Shown: positions 16,861-25,266 of the stretch, piece by piece | Layout of the letters: every line of letters begins with the position of its first letter | Numbering within the stretch: the stretch's first letter is position 1 | NCBI GenBank assembly: GCA_013791955.1 | Contig: VMSW01000007.1 | Coordinates: 620,001 to 684,000 of the forward strand | Source of the DNA: Propionicimonas sp. | Lineage (GTDB): Bacteria > Actinomycetota > Actinomycetes > Propionibacteriales > Propionibacteriaceae | Length of the DNA stretch: 64,000 bases | Direction of reading: 5' to 3' | Notes under the pieces: model-generated | What the model was told of the DNA's origin: nothing | What the model saw: the letters and a program-made list of their open reading frames with translations, nothing else | Databases searched by the model: none | Translations under genes and position numbers: made by a program

Positions 16861-17558
16861 CCACAAGCGCCAGCACCCACCGGGCCACCTCGGCCCGGTG
16901 GGTGCCCTACGCTCTGGTCGCCCTCACCGTGGTGCCGGCAATCTCGGGGGCCTTGAGGCTGGCCGGGTTGGCCGGCGGTCCGCAGTTGATGCCCGCCGAC
17001 GGCCGGATCGCGGCGTGGCCGCTGCCGGTGGTCGTGCACATTCTCAGCGTGATTCCGTACGCGATCCTTGGCGCTTTCCAGTTCTCCTCGCGACTGCGCC
17101 GACGCTGGCCCCGCTGGCACCGGCTGACCGGACGCGTCGTCGTCGCCTTGGCCTTGGTGGTGGCGTTCTCCGGGATCTGGATTGTGCTGGCCTACCCCTT
17201 GAAACCGGGGTCCGGAGTGCTGTTGCAGGGTTTCCGGCTGGCAGTGGGGACGGTCATGGCCGCGGCGGCAGTGCTCGGTTTCGCGGCTATTCGGCGTGGC
17301 CAAGTCGGTCGGCACCAAGCGTGGATGACTCGCGCCTATGCGCTCGCGCTCGGGGCGGGCACCCAGGTGTTCACCGGAGCCTTCGGGCCGATGCTGGTCG
17401 GCACCAGCGTGCTGGCCAACGATCTGACCATGGGCTCGGCGTGGGTGATCAACATCGCGGTGGCCGAGTTGGTGATCTGGCGCCGGAACACTCGATCGGC
17501 CCGGGTTGCAGTTCGGGTCGCGGCCATTAGCGGTGAGCCGAGATGGCAACCCCGTTGA
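16857..17558 (+). CDS. DUF2306-like membrane protein
   Basis: This 233-residue protein has about seven transmembrane helices. HILSVIPYAILGAFQFSSRLRRRWPRWHRLTGR (shown in part) and RGQVGRHQAWMTRAYAL are the histidine- and arginine-containing signatures of DUF2306. Family function is unknown; the conserved His residues suggest heme or quinone contact, which is speculation. It overlaps the membrane-protein gene before it by 4 bases and overlaps the small gene after it by 16 bases. Confidence 0.75.
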   Translation: MTTSASTHRATSARWVPYALVALTVVPAISGALRLAGLAGGPQLMPADGRIAAWPLPVVVHILSVIPYAILGAFQFSSRLRRRWPRWHRLTGRVVVALALVVAFSGIWIVLAYPLKPGSGVLLQGFRLAVGTVMAAAAVLGFAAIRRGQVGRHQAWMTRAYALALGAGTQVFTGAFGPMLVGTSVLANDLTMGSAWVINIAVAELVIWRRNTRSARVAVRVAAISGEPRWQPR

Positions 17559-17815
17559 GTTCAGACCAACCCGCCACCTACACGATTCGGGTGGCCGGAC
17601 GGGTGAGCCCCCGGTGGGCTGATTGGTTCGACGGGTTCACTCTCACCGGTGACTCGGAGGGGACGACAACTCTCACCGGTTTGGTCACCGATCAGGCCCA
17701 GTTGCATGGGCTGCTGGCCAAGTTCGGTGACCTCGGATTAGCCCTGGTCTCGGTGGAGGTTGGTCAGCCGTTAGGCACCACGACGATCAGCAGCACGCCG
17801 TCTTCGATGGTGTAG
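17543..17815 (+). CDS. Conserved small actinobacterial protein of unknown function
   Basis: The 90-residue product reads TYTIRVAGRVSPRWADWFDGFTLT and TTTLTGLVTDQAQLHGLLAKFGDLGLALVSVEV. This pattern occurs in a widespread family of about 70-80 residue proteins. The last roughly 18 residues (from GQPLGTTTISS) are unlike the family and are encoded opposite the end of the toxin gene. The natural stop therefore seems lost where the toxin-antitoxin module begins. It overlaps the DUF2306 gene by 16 bases. Confidence 0.65.
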   Translation: MATPLSSDQPATYTIRVAGRVSPRWADWFDGFTLTGDSEGTTTLTGLVTDQAQLHGLLAKFGDLGLALVSVEVGQPLGTTTISSTPSSMV

Positions 17816-17997
17816 ATAATGCGGTAATCGCCTACTCGGACGCGAAAGCCGGGACGGCCCCGCAGAGCCTTGGCGTTCGGTGGACGTGGGTCGTGGGCGA
17901 GCAGGGCGATGGCGCCCTGGATGCGTCCGCGCTCCTGAGGGTGGATCTTCTTCAACGCGCGGACGGCGGACGGTCGCAGTTCGACGCGGTAGCTCAT
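17764..17997 (-). CDS. RelE/ParE-family toxin, C-terminus shortened
   Basis: The 77-residue protein reads MSYRVELRPSAVRALKKI, then AKALRGRPGFRVRVGDYRIIYTI and VLLIVVVPNG. It matches RelE-type ribosome-dependent ribonucleases up to the last beta strand. The usual ending with HRxxVYR, which supplies a catalytic Arg and Tyr, is missing, so activity is in doubt. ATG at 17997 overlaps the antitoxin stop (ATGA), the normal translational coupling. The 3' end overlaps the convergent plus-strand small gene by 52 bases. Confidence 0.78.
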   Translation of the reverse strand: MSYRVELRPSAVRALKKIHPQERGRIQGAIALLAHDPRPPNAKALRGRPGFRVRVGDYRIIYTIEDGVLLIVVVPNG

Positions 17998-18245
17998 ACC
18001 CAGCCGAGGTCGGCCCGCACCTTGGCCCAAGGAATGTTCGGCCCTTCTTCGGCCATGGCCTCATCGAACGCCTCGACGTCTTCGGCTTCTTCGAGAGCAT
18101 CGAGCAGTCGCTCGTACTCTTCGGGGCTGATGAGCACCGCCGCCCGATGCCCACGGCGTTCGATGAACACCGGGCCTTCACCGGAGCGCTTGATTGCCTC
18201 GGCGAGGTTCTGGCGGGCGTCCGCGACGCTCATGCTGCTGGCCAT
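17994..18245 (-). CDS. Phd/YefM-family antitoxin
   Basis: This 83-residue protein opens with the YefM-type DNA-binding part (MSVADARQNLAEAIKRSGEGPVFIERRGHRAAVLISPEEYERL in pieces, about 5-47). An acidic tail (EEAEDVEAFDEAMAEEGPN) follows and would wrap the toxin. Start 18245 is chosen as the first ATG; ATG 18233 is possible. Two TGTACA sites lie just upstream, the core motif known for YefM-YoeB autoregulation. Confidence 0.85.
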   Translation of the reverse strand: MASSMSVADARQNLAEAIKRSGEGPVFIERRGHRAAVLISPEEYERLLDALEEAEDVEAFDEAMAEEGPNIPWAKVRADLGWV

Positions 18246-18253
18246 TGAGTAAA

Positions 18254-18280
18254 TGTACAACGAGTGTCATCTTGTGTACA
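18254..18280. promoter_or_regulatory. Two TGTACA operator cores for the YefM-type antitoxin
   Basis: TGTACA occurs at 18254-18259 and 18275-18280, 21 bases centre to centre, immediately before the antitoxin start. TGTACA is the established recognition core of YefM-YoeB in E. coli, where the spacing is shorter. Confidence 0.6.
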
Positions 18281-18390
18281 TCTGGCCCCGGGCGGCGCTC
18301 GGGACAGAGCGGTTGGATTCTCAGCGAAACTTCATTCCGAGAACACCGTTTCGGGATGGTTGGCGTTGCTGTCCGGTGTAACGATGTGGC

Positions 18391-19842
18391 GTGGCATTTC
18401 CGCGGACGGTCTGGCTGGTCACCCTGATGTTCCTGGTCGGCTGCGCAGCGCCCCCAGTGGCTACTCCGCCCACACCCACCAACAGCTCAGCGGTGCCGTC
18501 GGCATCTCCGACCGCGTCGGTGTTGGCCGCGATGCCCGCTGCCGATGGGCGGCCGATGCTGTGGCCGGCCCGCCTCGTCCTGGAGTCAGCGCCCGAGTTC
18601 GGCGGCAGTCCGGACGTCCGGTACGGCTTCGTGGATGTGCGCGGCAAGCTCGTGGTTCCGCAACGCTACGAGGACTACGTCTACTGCCCAGACGCCACCG
18701 GACGAACCGCCTTCCTGATCGCGTCCTTAGCGGGTCGGCGGGCGGAAGTGTTCGATCTGGGCGGCAAGCTGCTGACGCGCACCCCGACCGCCACGGCCGA
18801 GTGTGGTGGCGCCGATCACGTGGTCATTACTGAAGATGTCTGGGGGGAGACCGATAGGCACAACTCGGGGTTGGTGAACGTGACTACCGGCAAAGTGGTG
18901 GTGCCGGTCGCCAAAGACCGTCACGTCGACGTGGTGGACGCACGGACGGTGAATGTCTCAGACCCATCGAGGGAGTACTTTCTCGATCTCACTACCGGCA
19001 AGAAGACCTCACACAAGGGTTGGCTGGTCGAATACGCGGACCCCGGCGATGGCAAGCTGCTGGCGGCCCGCGCTCAGCGTCACCGCGACTCGTCACAAAG
19101 CGGCAAGGTCGGATTCATCGATCGATCCGGAGCCTGGGCGGTGCCAGCCGAGTTCAGCGACGCGACCGGCTTCGCTAACGGCTATTCGGTGGTCGGGCTT
19201 GGCCAGCAATCCACCTTCCTCAACACCGCATTTCAACACGTTGGCGGGGTCTGGGACGAGGTCAGGGCCATTGAGGAGCCGGGCGGTTCGGTACTGGGGT
19301 ACCGGGTAACACTGGCTTCCGATCAGGGTCTACTCGGGCCCGATCTGAGGGTGGTGGTGCCACCCGGGCCGGTTTCGATCACTTGTGACGGCGAGGCCTC
19401 GGGCGCTTGCTCGGTGGTGGCAGGCGCCAGCGCCACCTTGGTGGTATTGCCCGAGGGCACCACAACGGCGATGCCAGCCGGGTTCTCCCAGGCGCTCAGT
19501 CCCTTCTTCCTGGCCGACGAGGTGGACCCCGATTTCAGCGATTCGAACCGGGTCTATGCCATCAGTGCCGGGGTTACCGTCGAGTTGGCTGGAACTACCA
19601 GTTGCACCGGAGTGGGGACGGCTTGGGCAGCCTGCGATTCGGGTTCGGGCATGGCGCCACCGGTGGTGATCGACACCGCTGGCCGCGTGACCCCATTCGC
19701 TACGGCACAGGCGGTGCCCGATCCGTCCCCGGACAAGGGCGTGGCCTACTACTGGGTCACCGCCGGCACTTACCAAGGATTCGTGGACGCCAAAGGCACC
19801 TGGCGCTACCGCGAGAGTTGCTTCACCCAACTGGAGGATTGA
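18391..19842 (+). CDS. WG-repeat lipoprotein
   Basis: The 483-residue product starts with a lipoprotein signal whose lipobox is FLVGC, then a Pro/Ser/Thr linker to about 45. The rest shows WG-type repeats, for example VRYGFVDVRGKLVVPQRYEDY, KVGFIDRSGAWAVPAEFSDATGF and the closing TYQGFVDAKGTWRYRE. WG repeats form beta-rich scaffolds; ligand unknown. GTG 18391 is the start. The PstS-like lipoprotein gene begins one base after its stop, so the pair is co-expressed on the cell surface. Confidence 0.75.
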   Translation: MAFPRTVWLVTLMFLVGCAAPPVATPPTPTNSSAVPSASPTASVLAAMPAADGRPMLWPARLVLESAPEFGGSPDVRYGFVDVRGKLVVPQRYEDYVYCPDATGRTAFLIASLAGRRAEVFDLGGKLLTRTPTATAECGGADHVVITEDVWGETDRHNSGLVNVTTGKVVVPVAKDRHVDVVDARTVNVSDPSREYFLDLTTGKKTSHKGWLVEYADPGDGKLLAARAQRHRDSSQSGKVGFIDRSGAWAVPAEFSDATGFANGYSVVGLGQQSTFLNTAFQHVGGVWDEVRAIEEPGGSVLGYRVTLASDQGLLGPDLRVVVPPGPVSITCDGEASGACSVVAGASATLVVLPEGTTTAMPAGFSQALSPFFLADEVDPDFSDSNRVYAISAGVTVELAGTTSCTGVGTAWAACDSGSGMAPPVVIDTAGRVTPFATAQAVPDPSPDKGVAYYWVTAGTYQGFVDAKGTWRYRESCFTQLED

Positions 19843-19843
19843 G

Positions 19844-20758
19844 ATGCTGAAACGAATCGTCTTGGCGATCGCCGTCGCCGCGCTGTTGGCCGGCTGCGTG
19901 GCCACCCCACCCGCGTCCACACCGGCAGGTTCGAACACGCCGGCCGGCGAGACGTCCACGGCCAGCTTCCGGTTGGCAGATCTGCCGGTGATCGACGGCT
20001 CGACGGCGAACATTCCACTGATCTCGCTGATGATTCAGCGCCTCACTGGCGCCACCGCTACTGAGGCCGACAATGCCGTGCACACCACCGGCACGCCAAC
20101 GGCCTACCGCAATCTGGTGGACGGCTCCGCCGACCTCCTGGTGATCTACGAACCCGACCAGGACACCGTGAAGGCGATCGAGGAGTCGGGGGTGAAGCTG
20201 GAGTCGTACCCGATCGGGCGCGACGCGCTGGTGTTCTTCACCAACTCCACCAACCCGGTGAAATCGCTGACCACCAAGCAGTACAAGGACATCGACACCG
20301 GCAAGATCACGAACTGGAAGTCCGTGGGCGGCAAGGACGTCAAGATCGTGGCCTACCAGCGTCCGGAGGCCTCCGGCTCGCAGGCGTTGCTGCGTAAGTA
20401 CGTGATGGGCAAGACCAAGATGGCCAAGGCGCCCAGCGACATGATCACCGCCGAGATGGGCACGATCATCGACAAGGTGTCGAGCTACGAAAACACCGGC
20501 AACGCGATGGGTTACAGCGTCTACTACTACCTGGCGAATATGTATGCCGTGCCCGGCATCAAGATGCTCTCTGTCGGTGGCGTCGAGCCGACAACCGAGA
20601 CGATTGCCGCCGGCACCTACCCCTACGGCAATGACTTCTACGTCGTCGTTCGAGCGGATGCTCCCGCCGACAGCCCGGCGCGCAAGGTGCTCGCCTGGAT
20701 ACGCTCTGAGGCTGGTGCCAAGACGGTCACCGACGCGGGGTATGCGCCGACGAAGTGA
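19844..20758 (+). CDS. PstS-like periplasmic-binding-fold lipoprotein
   Basis: This 304-residue lipoprotein has the lipobox LLAGC (Cys at about 19) and a type II binding-protein fold. PVIDGSTANIPL and YQRPEASGSQALLRKYV match the phosphate-contacting loops of PstS-like proteins. It also contains SLTTKQYKDIDTGKITNWKSVGG, the segment before the hinge. No pstCAB genes are near, so it may be a stand-alone sensor or binding protein for phosphate or another oxyanion. GGAGGATTGAG precedes the ATG. Confidence 0.75.
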   Translation: MLKRIVLAIAVAALLAGCVATPPASTPAGSNTPAGETSTASFRLADLPVIDGSTANIPLISLMIQRLTGATATEADNAVHTTGTPTAYRNLVDGSADLLVIYEPDQDTVKAIEESGVKLESYPIGRDALVFFTNSTNPVKSLTTKQYKDIDTGKITNWKSVGGKDVKIVAYQRPEASGSQALLRKYVMGKTKMAKAPSDMITAEMGTIIDKVSSYENTGNAMGYSVYYYLANMYAVPGIKMLSVGGVEPTTETIAAGTYPYGNDFYVVVRADAPADSPARKVLAWIRSEAGAKTVTDAGYAPTK

Positions 20759-20813
20759 GGTTGGGCGCGACTCAATGGGGTACTGCTAGCATTGCTGTCA
20801 GGAGGTGGTCGCG

Positions 20814-21050
20814 GTGAGCACCCTGACGATTAGGCAACTCGACGAGCGCACTCATGCCGGGTTGCGCGGACGTGCGGCGAAGCACGGACGTTCGGTGGAG
20901 GCCGAGGTACGCGCGATTCTGCGAGCGGCGGTTGATACTCCCGAAGAGAACTTTCTGATGGCGCTGCGGGGCGCGGTGGCCGAGGTTGGCGGCGTAGATC
21001 TCGCCCTCCCCGAGCGCACGGATTTGTCGCGAGAAGTGGACCTGGGGTGA
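20814..21050 (+). CDS. FitA/VapB-type antitoxin (RHH)
   Basis: This 78-residue antitoxin has an Arc-like ribbon-helix-helix at the N-terminus: STLTIRQLDERTHAGLRGRAAKHGRSVEAEVRAILRAAV in pieces. The signature GRSVEAEVR is typical of FitA. The C-terminal tail would block the PIN toxin. AGGAGG at 20800-20805 sets GTG 20814 as start. Its stop overlaps the toxin start (GTGA). Confidence 0.85.
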   Translation: MSTLTIRQLDERTHAGLRGRAAKHGRSVEAEVRAILRAAVDTPEENFLMALRGAVAEVGGVDLALPERTDLSREVDLG

Positions 21051-21463
21051 TCATCGCTGACACGAACGTGGTGTCGGAGTTCATGAAAGACGCACCTGAC
21101 CCGCAGGTGCTCGCCTGGGCATCCGGGCTTGGCGCGGCCGAGCTCACGATCTGCGTGGTGACCGTTGAAGAGATCGAGCTTGGTCTTGGCAGATTGCCTG
21201 CGGGTAAGCGTAGGCGAGGCCTAGAGACTCGTTGGCGCAAGCTCGTGGAGGCGTTCGACGAAGCAATCGTCGTCTATGACGTGCCAGCCGCTCAGCAGGC
21301 CGCACGGGTCTTGGTCGAAGCTGCGGCTGGGGGCCGTCCGGTTGGACTGGCCGACGCTCAGATCGCCGGCATTTGCTTGGCCGGTGGGTACCAGTTGGCC
21401 ACCCGCAATGTGCGCGACTTCGAGGCAGTTGCAGGGCTAGAGCTGATCAACCCGTTCGCGTGA
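21047..21463 (+). CDS. VapC/FitB-type PIN-domain toxin
   Basis: The 138-residue PIN ribonuclease has its metal-binding acidic residues in IIADTNVVSEFMK (Asp 5), EEIELGLGRLP (Glu near 43), GLADAQIAGIC (Asp near 111) and TRNVRDFE (Asp near 129). All four positions look intact, so it should cut RNA when free of its antitoxin. It starts at GTG 21047 inside the antitoxin's last codons. The segment between acidic residues (GRLPAGKRRRGLE) fits the FitB subgroup. Confidence 0.88.
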   Translation: MIIADTNVVSEFMKDAPDPQVLAWASGLGAAELTICVVTVEEIELGLGRLPAGKRRRGLETRWRKLVEAFDEAIVVYDVPAAQQAARVLVEAAAGGRPVGLADAQIAGICLAGGYQLATRNVRDFEAVAGLELINPFA

Positions 21464-21538
21464 TCGAATCTGCCACTTTGGTACGCATGATCGCCCTGGG
21501 CCTTGCCGGTATGGCTGGACGGGTCTACACCTGAGAGC

Positions 21539-24500
21539 ATGCCAGCCCCGCGCGTTAGCCCCACCGTTCACCTCAACGTCGGGCGGCTGAGCGCTGAGCT
21601 GACGTCCACCGGTGGCCTGCGGCGCTTCGATGTTGATGGCCTCTCGCTCCTGCAATACCCAGCCAGCGAGCTGGAGCCCGGAGTTGGCGGGTTGTGGGTG
21701 CGCCGACTCCGACCAGACGGGACGGCCGCCGTCCAGCCGCTCATCGGGCCCAACTCGGGCTCGCGCGTCGTAGTCGATGCCGGCGGCGCCACAATCTTCG
21801 GGAGCGCTGATGGGCTGGAGTGGGCGCTGCGCTTGGCGCCATCGGTCACTGAGGCCGCCTGGTTCTGGCACCTCGCGGTGCGTAACCCCGGGCCTGATCC
21901 GGTCACCCTGGATGCCGTCTGGGCCGCCGACGTGGCGCTCAAGCCCTACGCGGGCGTCCGCATCAACGAGTACTACGTCTCCCAGTACCTCGATCTCACC
22001 CCGGTCGAGACGCCGCAAGGCGTCGCGGTGGCGATCCGACAGAACCTGCCGGGGGAGCGTCAACCCTGGGCGTTGCTGGGCTCAACCACGTCGGCGGTGG
22101 GCTGGTCGACCGATGCTCTCCAACTCCTTGGACGCAGCGCTGAGGGCCTGCCGTCGCTGGACGGGCTCGGCCGCCGTGACTTGCCCGGTGAGCGTCGCCA
22201 GCACGAGCACACCCTCGCCGCGCTCGCCTCAGCCCCGGCGCAGGTGGCACCCGGTGCGACCTGGACGACCGGCTTCTTTGGCATCCTGCGCGCCGACCAT
22301 CCTGAGGCGACCGGTCCCGCGGACGCGAGCCTGGCCGCGGTGGCGCTGGCACTGCCCGAGGCCGCCGCCCCGTACCCGTCACCCTCAGGCGACCAGGCGC
22401 ACGCAGCCTCGTTGTTCACGAGTGCCCCCGCCCTTGAGGTGAACGACCTCTCCCTGGCCGAACTCGCCCAGCTCGTCGGCGCTGGCGCGCGCCTGCTCGA
22501 GGAAGGCGAGGGTGGCTGGTGGTCCTTCGTCAACGACGCGGGGGAGGCCTTCACCTCCGGTCACAAGGAGCGGCACGTCCTGCGTCCGCACGGCCACGTC
22601 CTGCGGACCGGCGCTGCGCTCACCCCCAGCACTGACGCCCTGACCAGCACGGTCTACCTTGCTGGCCTGTTCGCCTCCCAGGTGACCCAGGGCCATGTGG
22701 CCCGGGTCAATCTGATCTCCGGGCGCCGCACCTATCTCGGCCTGCAACGCGCCCACGGGCTGCGGGTCTTCGTCGATGCTGGCAACGGCTGGCGGCTCCT
22801 CGACGTACCCAGCGCTTGGGGCCTGCTGCCCAGCCGCGCGCGCTGGCTCTACGCGACCGGGGGTTCGCTGCTTCAGGTCATCGCCCACGCCGATGCCACC
22901 AATGCGCTCACCATCGAGTTCCGCACGCTGCGCGGTGAGCGTCCACGCCTGCTGGTCGCCGCCCACCTCGCCACCGGGGGCGACGACGGCGCAGCCGCCG
23001 AATGCCCGCAGATCACCCTTACCTCCGGCTCCGCTACCGTGCACGCCGAGAGCGGCACTGCGCTGTTCTGCTGGGACGGCGCCGCGACGGCGGGCGACGA
23101 CAGCCCGCTGTTCGCCGACGGCAACTCCCGCGGCCTGCCCTGGCTCACCCTGGACGCTCCCGGTGACCTGACGCTCACCCTGACCGCCGACCTGGTGCCG
23201 GCTGCCGAGACCGTCGTCGCCGCTGAGACCCGACCCGTGGTCGGTTTGCCTCGGCTGAGGGTCGCAGGGCCGCTGGCCTCAGCGATCGAGGCTCTCGATG
23301 CGACCCTGCCGTGGGTCGCGCAGAATGCGCTGATCCACTACCTCTCCCCGCGGGGGCTGGAGCAGTACACCGGCGGCGCCTGGGGCACGCGGGACGTCTC
23401 GCAGGGGCCAGTTGGCCTGCTCACTGCCCTCGATGCCACCGACGCCCTGCGCGAGGTGATCGTGGCGATCATGGCTGGCCAGAACGATCGCGGCGACTGG
23501 CCGCAGGCGTTCGACTTCCTGCCCCCAAAGCGCTACTGGGAGCAGCTCACTTCACATGGTGACGTCGTGCTGTGGCCGCTGCTTGCTGTCGGCGATTACC
23601 TGCTGACAACCGGTGATGCTTCCCTGCTGGCAGAGTCGGTGACCTTCGTTGCCGCCGACGGGACGGCCGGGCCGGCGGCGTCCGTGCTCGATCATCTCGC
23701 CCGGGCGCTGAGGTTCATCGAGGCTCAGACGGTGCCGGGTAGTGCGCTGCCCAAATATGGCGACGGGGATTGGAACGACTCCCTCCAGCCGGCTGACTCC
23801 CGATTGGCCGAGCGGATGACGTCCACGTGGACGGCAGTGCTGGCGACCCAGGCCCTGCCCGCGCTCGCCGAAGGACTGGCCGCCGTCGCGCCCGCCGATG
23901 AGCAGGCGGTGGCGCTCGCGGCCCAGTGCCGGGCGCATGCGGACGCCGTCGCGGCGGCGATCCGCGAACACCTGCTCGTCGACGGCCTGCTCGCTGGCTA
24001 CGGCGTCTTCGATGACGCCTCCGGGGTGCCGACCGCCCTACTCGTCCATCCGCGCGACACCACGACCGGCCTGACCTACGGCGTCTTGCCGTGGATTCAT
24101 GCGATCACCGGTGACCTGCTCACCCCGGCCGAAGCCAAGGCCCACTTGGACGCCCTCGACGAGCACCTGCTCGGCCCCGACGGTGCCCACCTGTTTGATC
24201 GCCCCACCGCCTATCGCGGGGGACCGCTACGGATGTTCAAGCGGGCCGAGGCCGCCACCTTCTGGGGCCGTGAGATCGGACTCATGTACACCCACGCCCA
24301 CCTGCGCTACGCCGAGGCGCTGGCCCGCTATGGGGACGCCACCGGGCTCCTGGACGCGCTGCTGCTGGCCTGCCCGTTCGGGCTGACTGAGCGGGTCGCC
24401 GCGGCCCGACCCCGGCAAACCACCTGTTACCACTCCTCCTCCGACGGCGACTTCCTCGACCGGTACGACGCTGCTCAGCGCTACCCAGACCTGATGGCCG

Positions 24501-24844
24501 GTCGCGTCCCACTGGAGGGCGGGTGGCGGGTGTATTCGTCAGGGCCTGGCCTGTTCCTACGAATCGTCGTCGGTTGCCTGCTGGGGCTGCGGCGGCGCGG
24601 GGAGCGGCTTGAGGTTGATCCGGTGCTCGACTTGAGACTGGACGGGCTCACCGCGTCCGTCCCGCTGGGTGGGCGCCTGGTCGAGTTCCGGTTCCGGGTT
24701 CGCGCCGACGGCGGCGGTGTGCGGGTGATGACCGGTGATCGCCTGCTCCCAGCAGTCGCCCTGACGAACCCGTACCGGACGCCGGGGGTCTCAGTGGCGC
24801 TGGCCGATGTCGGGTCCGGACCGGTTGAGGTCGTCCTGGGCTGA
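21539..24844 (+). CDS. GH94-family glycoside phosphorylase, long form
   Basis: This 1101-residue cytoplasmic enzyme has an N-terminal beta-sandwich and a C-terminal (alpha/alpha)6 barrel. It contains the GH94 acid motif GDGDWNDSL (about 741-749), AEAATFWGREIGLMY, PRQTTCYHSSSDGDF and GGWRVYSSGPGLF. GH94 enzymes split beta-glucosides with phosphate to release glucose 1-phosphate. The length is far above cellobiose phosphorylase (about 800) and close to 1,2-beta-oligoglucan phosphorylase, so sophoro-oligosaccharides are a plausible substrate; this is inference. A sugar ABC importer lacking its own ATPase follows. Start 21539 is the first ATG next to conserved sequence; a start at 21503 is possible. 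Confidence 0.8.
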   Translation: MPAPRVSPTVHLNVGRLSAELTSTGGLRRFDVDGLSLLQYPASELEPGVGGLWVRRLRPDGTAAVQPLIGPNSGSRVVVDAGGATIFGSADGLEWALRLAPSVTEAAWFWHLAVRNPGPDPVTLDAVWAADVALKPYAGVRINEYYVSQYLDLTPVETPQGVAVAIRQNLPGERQPWALLGSTTSAVGWSTDALQLLGRSAEGLPSLDGLGRRDLPGERRQHEHTLAALASAPAQVAPGATWTTGFFGILRADHPEATGPADASLAAVALALPEAAAPYPSPSGDQAHAASLFTSAPALEVNDLSLAELAQLVGAGARLLEEGEGGWWSFVNDAGEAFTSGHKERHVLRPHGHVLRTGAALTPSTDALTSTVYLAGLFASQVTQGHVARVNLISGRRTYLGLQRAHGLRVFVDAGNGWRLLDVPSAWGLLPSRARWLYATGGSLLQVIAHADATNALTIEFRTLRGERPRLLVAAHLATGGDDGAAAECPQITLTSGSATVHAESGTALFCWDGAATAGDDSPLFADGNSRGLPWLTLDAPGDLTLTLTADLVPAAETVVAAETRPVVGLPRLRVAGPLASAIEALDATLPWVAQNALIHYLSPRGLEQYTGGAWGTRDVSQGPVGLLTALDATDALREVIVAIMAGQNDRGDWPQAFDFLPPKRYWEQLTSHGDVVLWPLLAVGDYLLTTGDASLLAESVTFVAADGTAGPAASVLDHLARALRFIEAQTVPGSALPKYGDGDWNDSLQPADSRLAERMTSTWTAVLATQALPALAEGLAAVAPADEQAVALAAQCRAHADAVAAAIREHLLVDGLLAGYGVFDDASGVPTALLVHPRDTTTGLTYGVLPWIHAITGDLLTPAEAKAHLDALDEHLLGPDGAHLFDRPTAYRGGPLRMFKRAEAATFWGREIGLMYTHAHLRYAEALARYGDATGLLDALLLACPFGLTERVAAARPRQTTCYHSSSDGDFLDRYDAAQRYPDLMAGRVPLEGGWRVYSSGPGLFLRIVVGCLLGLRRRGERLEVDPVLDLRLDGLTASVPLGGRLVEFRFRVRADGGGVRVMTGDRLLPAVALTNPYRTPGVSVALADVGSGPVEVVLG

Positions 24845-25266
24845 CTCGCAGTTCAGTCGTTGTAGGTATTGCTTACCCATCGGGTGTGCCGGATAGTCGT
24901 TGTTGACGGATGTAGTGGCTTCGCGCCTCGGCCGGGTGTTCGCCCGGTCGGATGGACCCCACACGCACTCCCGTGGACCGAACCAACGAAGGAGGTCCCA
25001 GTGCCCATCTCCCGCGCGACTGCTTCCAGTGCTTTCCAACATGTTTCAAACGCGGTCGCACCGGGCATTGGTGACCGTGTCTTCGCGCGAATTCAAGGCG
25101 GCGCTTCCGCCGCCATCCCCACCTAGCTACTGCCCTCGACGCAAGTCGTCCCCGGGTCGAACGGCTGGCGCCGTTGGACCCGTCGGTTGGCATCGACTAA
25201 CACGCCTCCCCGGCGTCCCTCGCAGTTCCCGGGCTGCATTTTCATCCCCACGAACAGGAGTACGAC
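24845..25266. other. 422-base spacer before the sugar importer
   Basis: This spacer separates the phosphorylase and the binding-protein gene. It holds a GC hairpin at 24931-24950 (CCGGG-TGTTCG-CCCGG core, extendable to 7 base pairs), the direct repeat AGTCGTTGT near 24852 and 24893, and a short ORF with a strong ribosome binding site at 25001-25126. I see no LacI-type palindrome. The importer promoter probably lies here. Confidence 0.6.
25001..25126 (+). CDS. Short ORF with strong ribosome binding site, possible leader peptide
   Basis: GAAGGAGGTCCCA precedes GTG 25001, one of the best ribosome binding sites in the window. It opens a 41-codon frame (VPISRATASSAFQHV start, ending IPT). The product has no recognisable family. 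It lies 140 bases before the sugar-binding protein gene. It could be a regulatory leader, a small protein or the remnant of a larger gene. Confidence 0.35.
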   Translation: MPISRATASSAFQHVSNAVAPGIGDRVFARIQGGASAAIPT

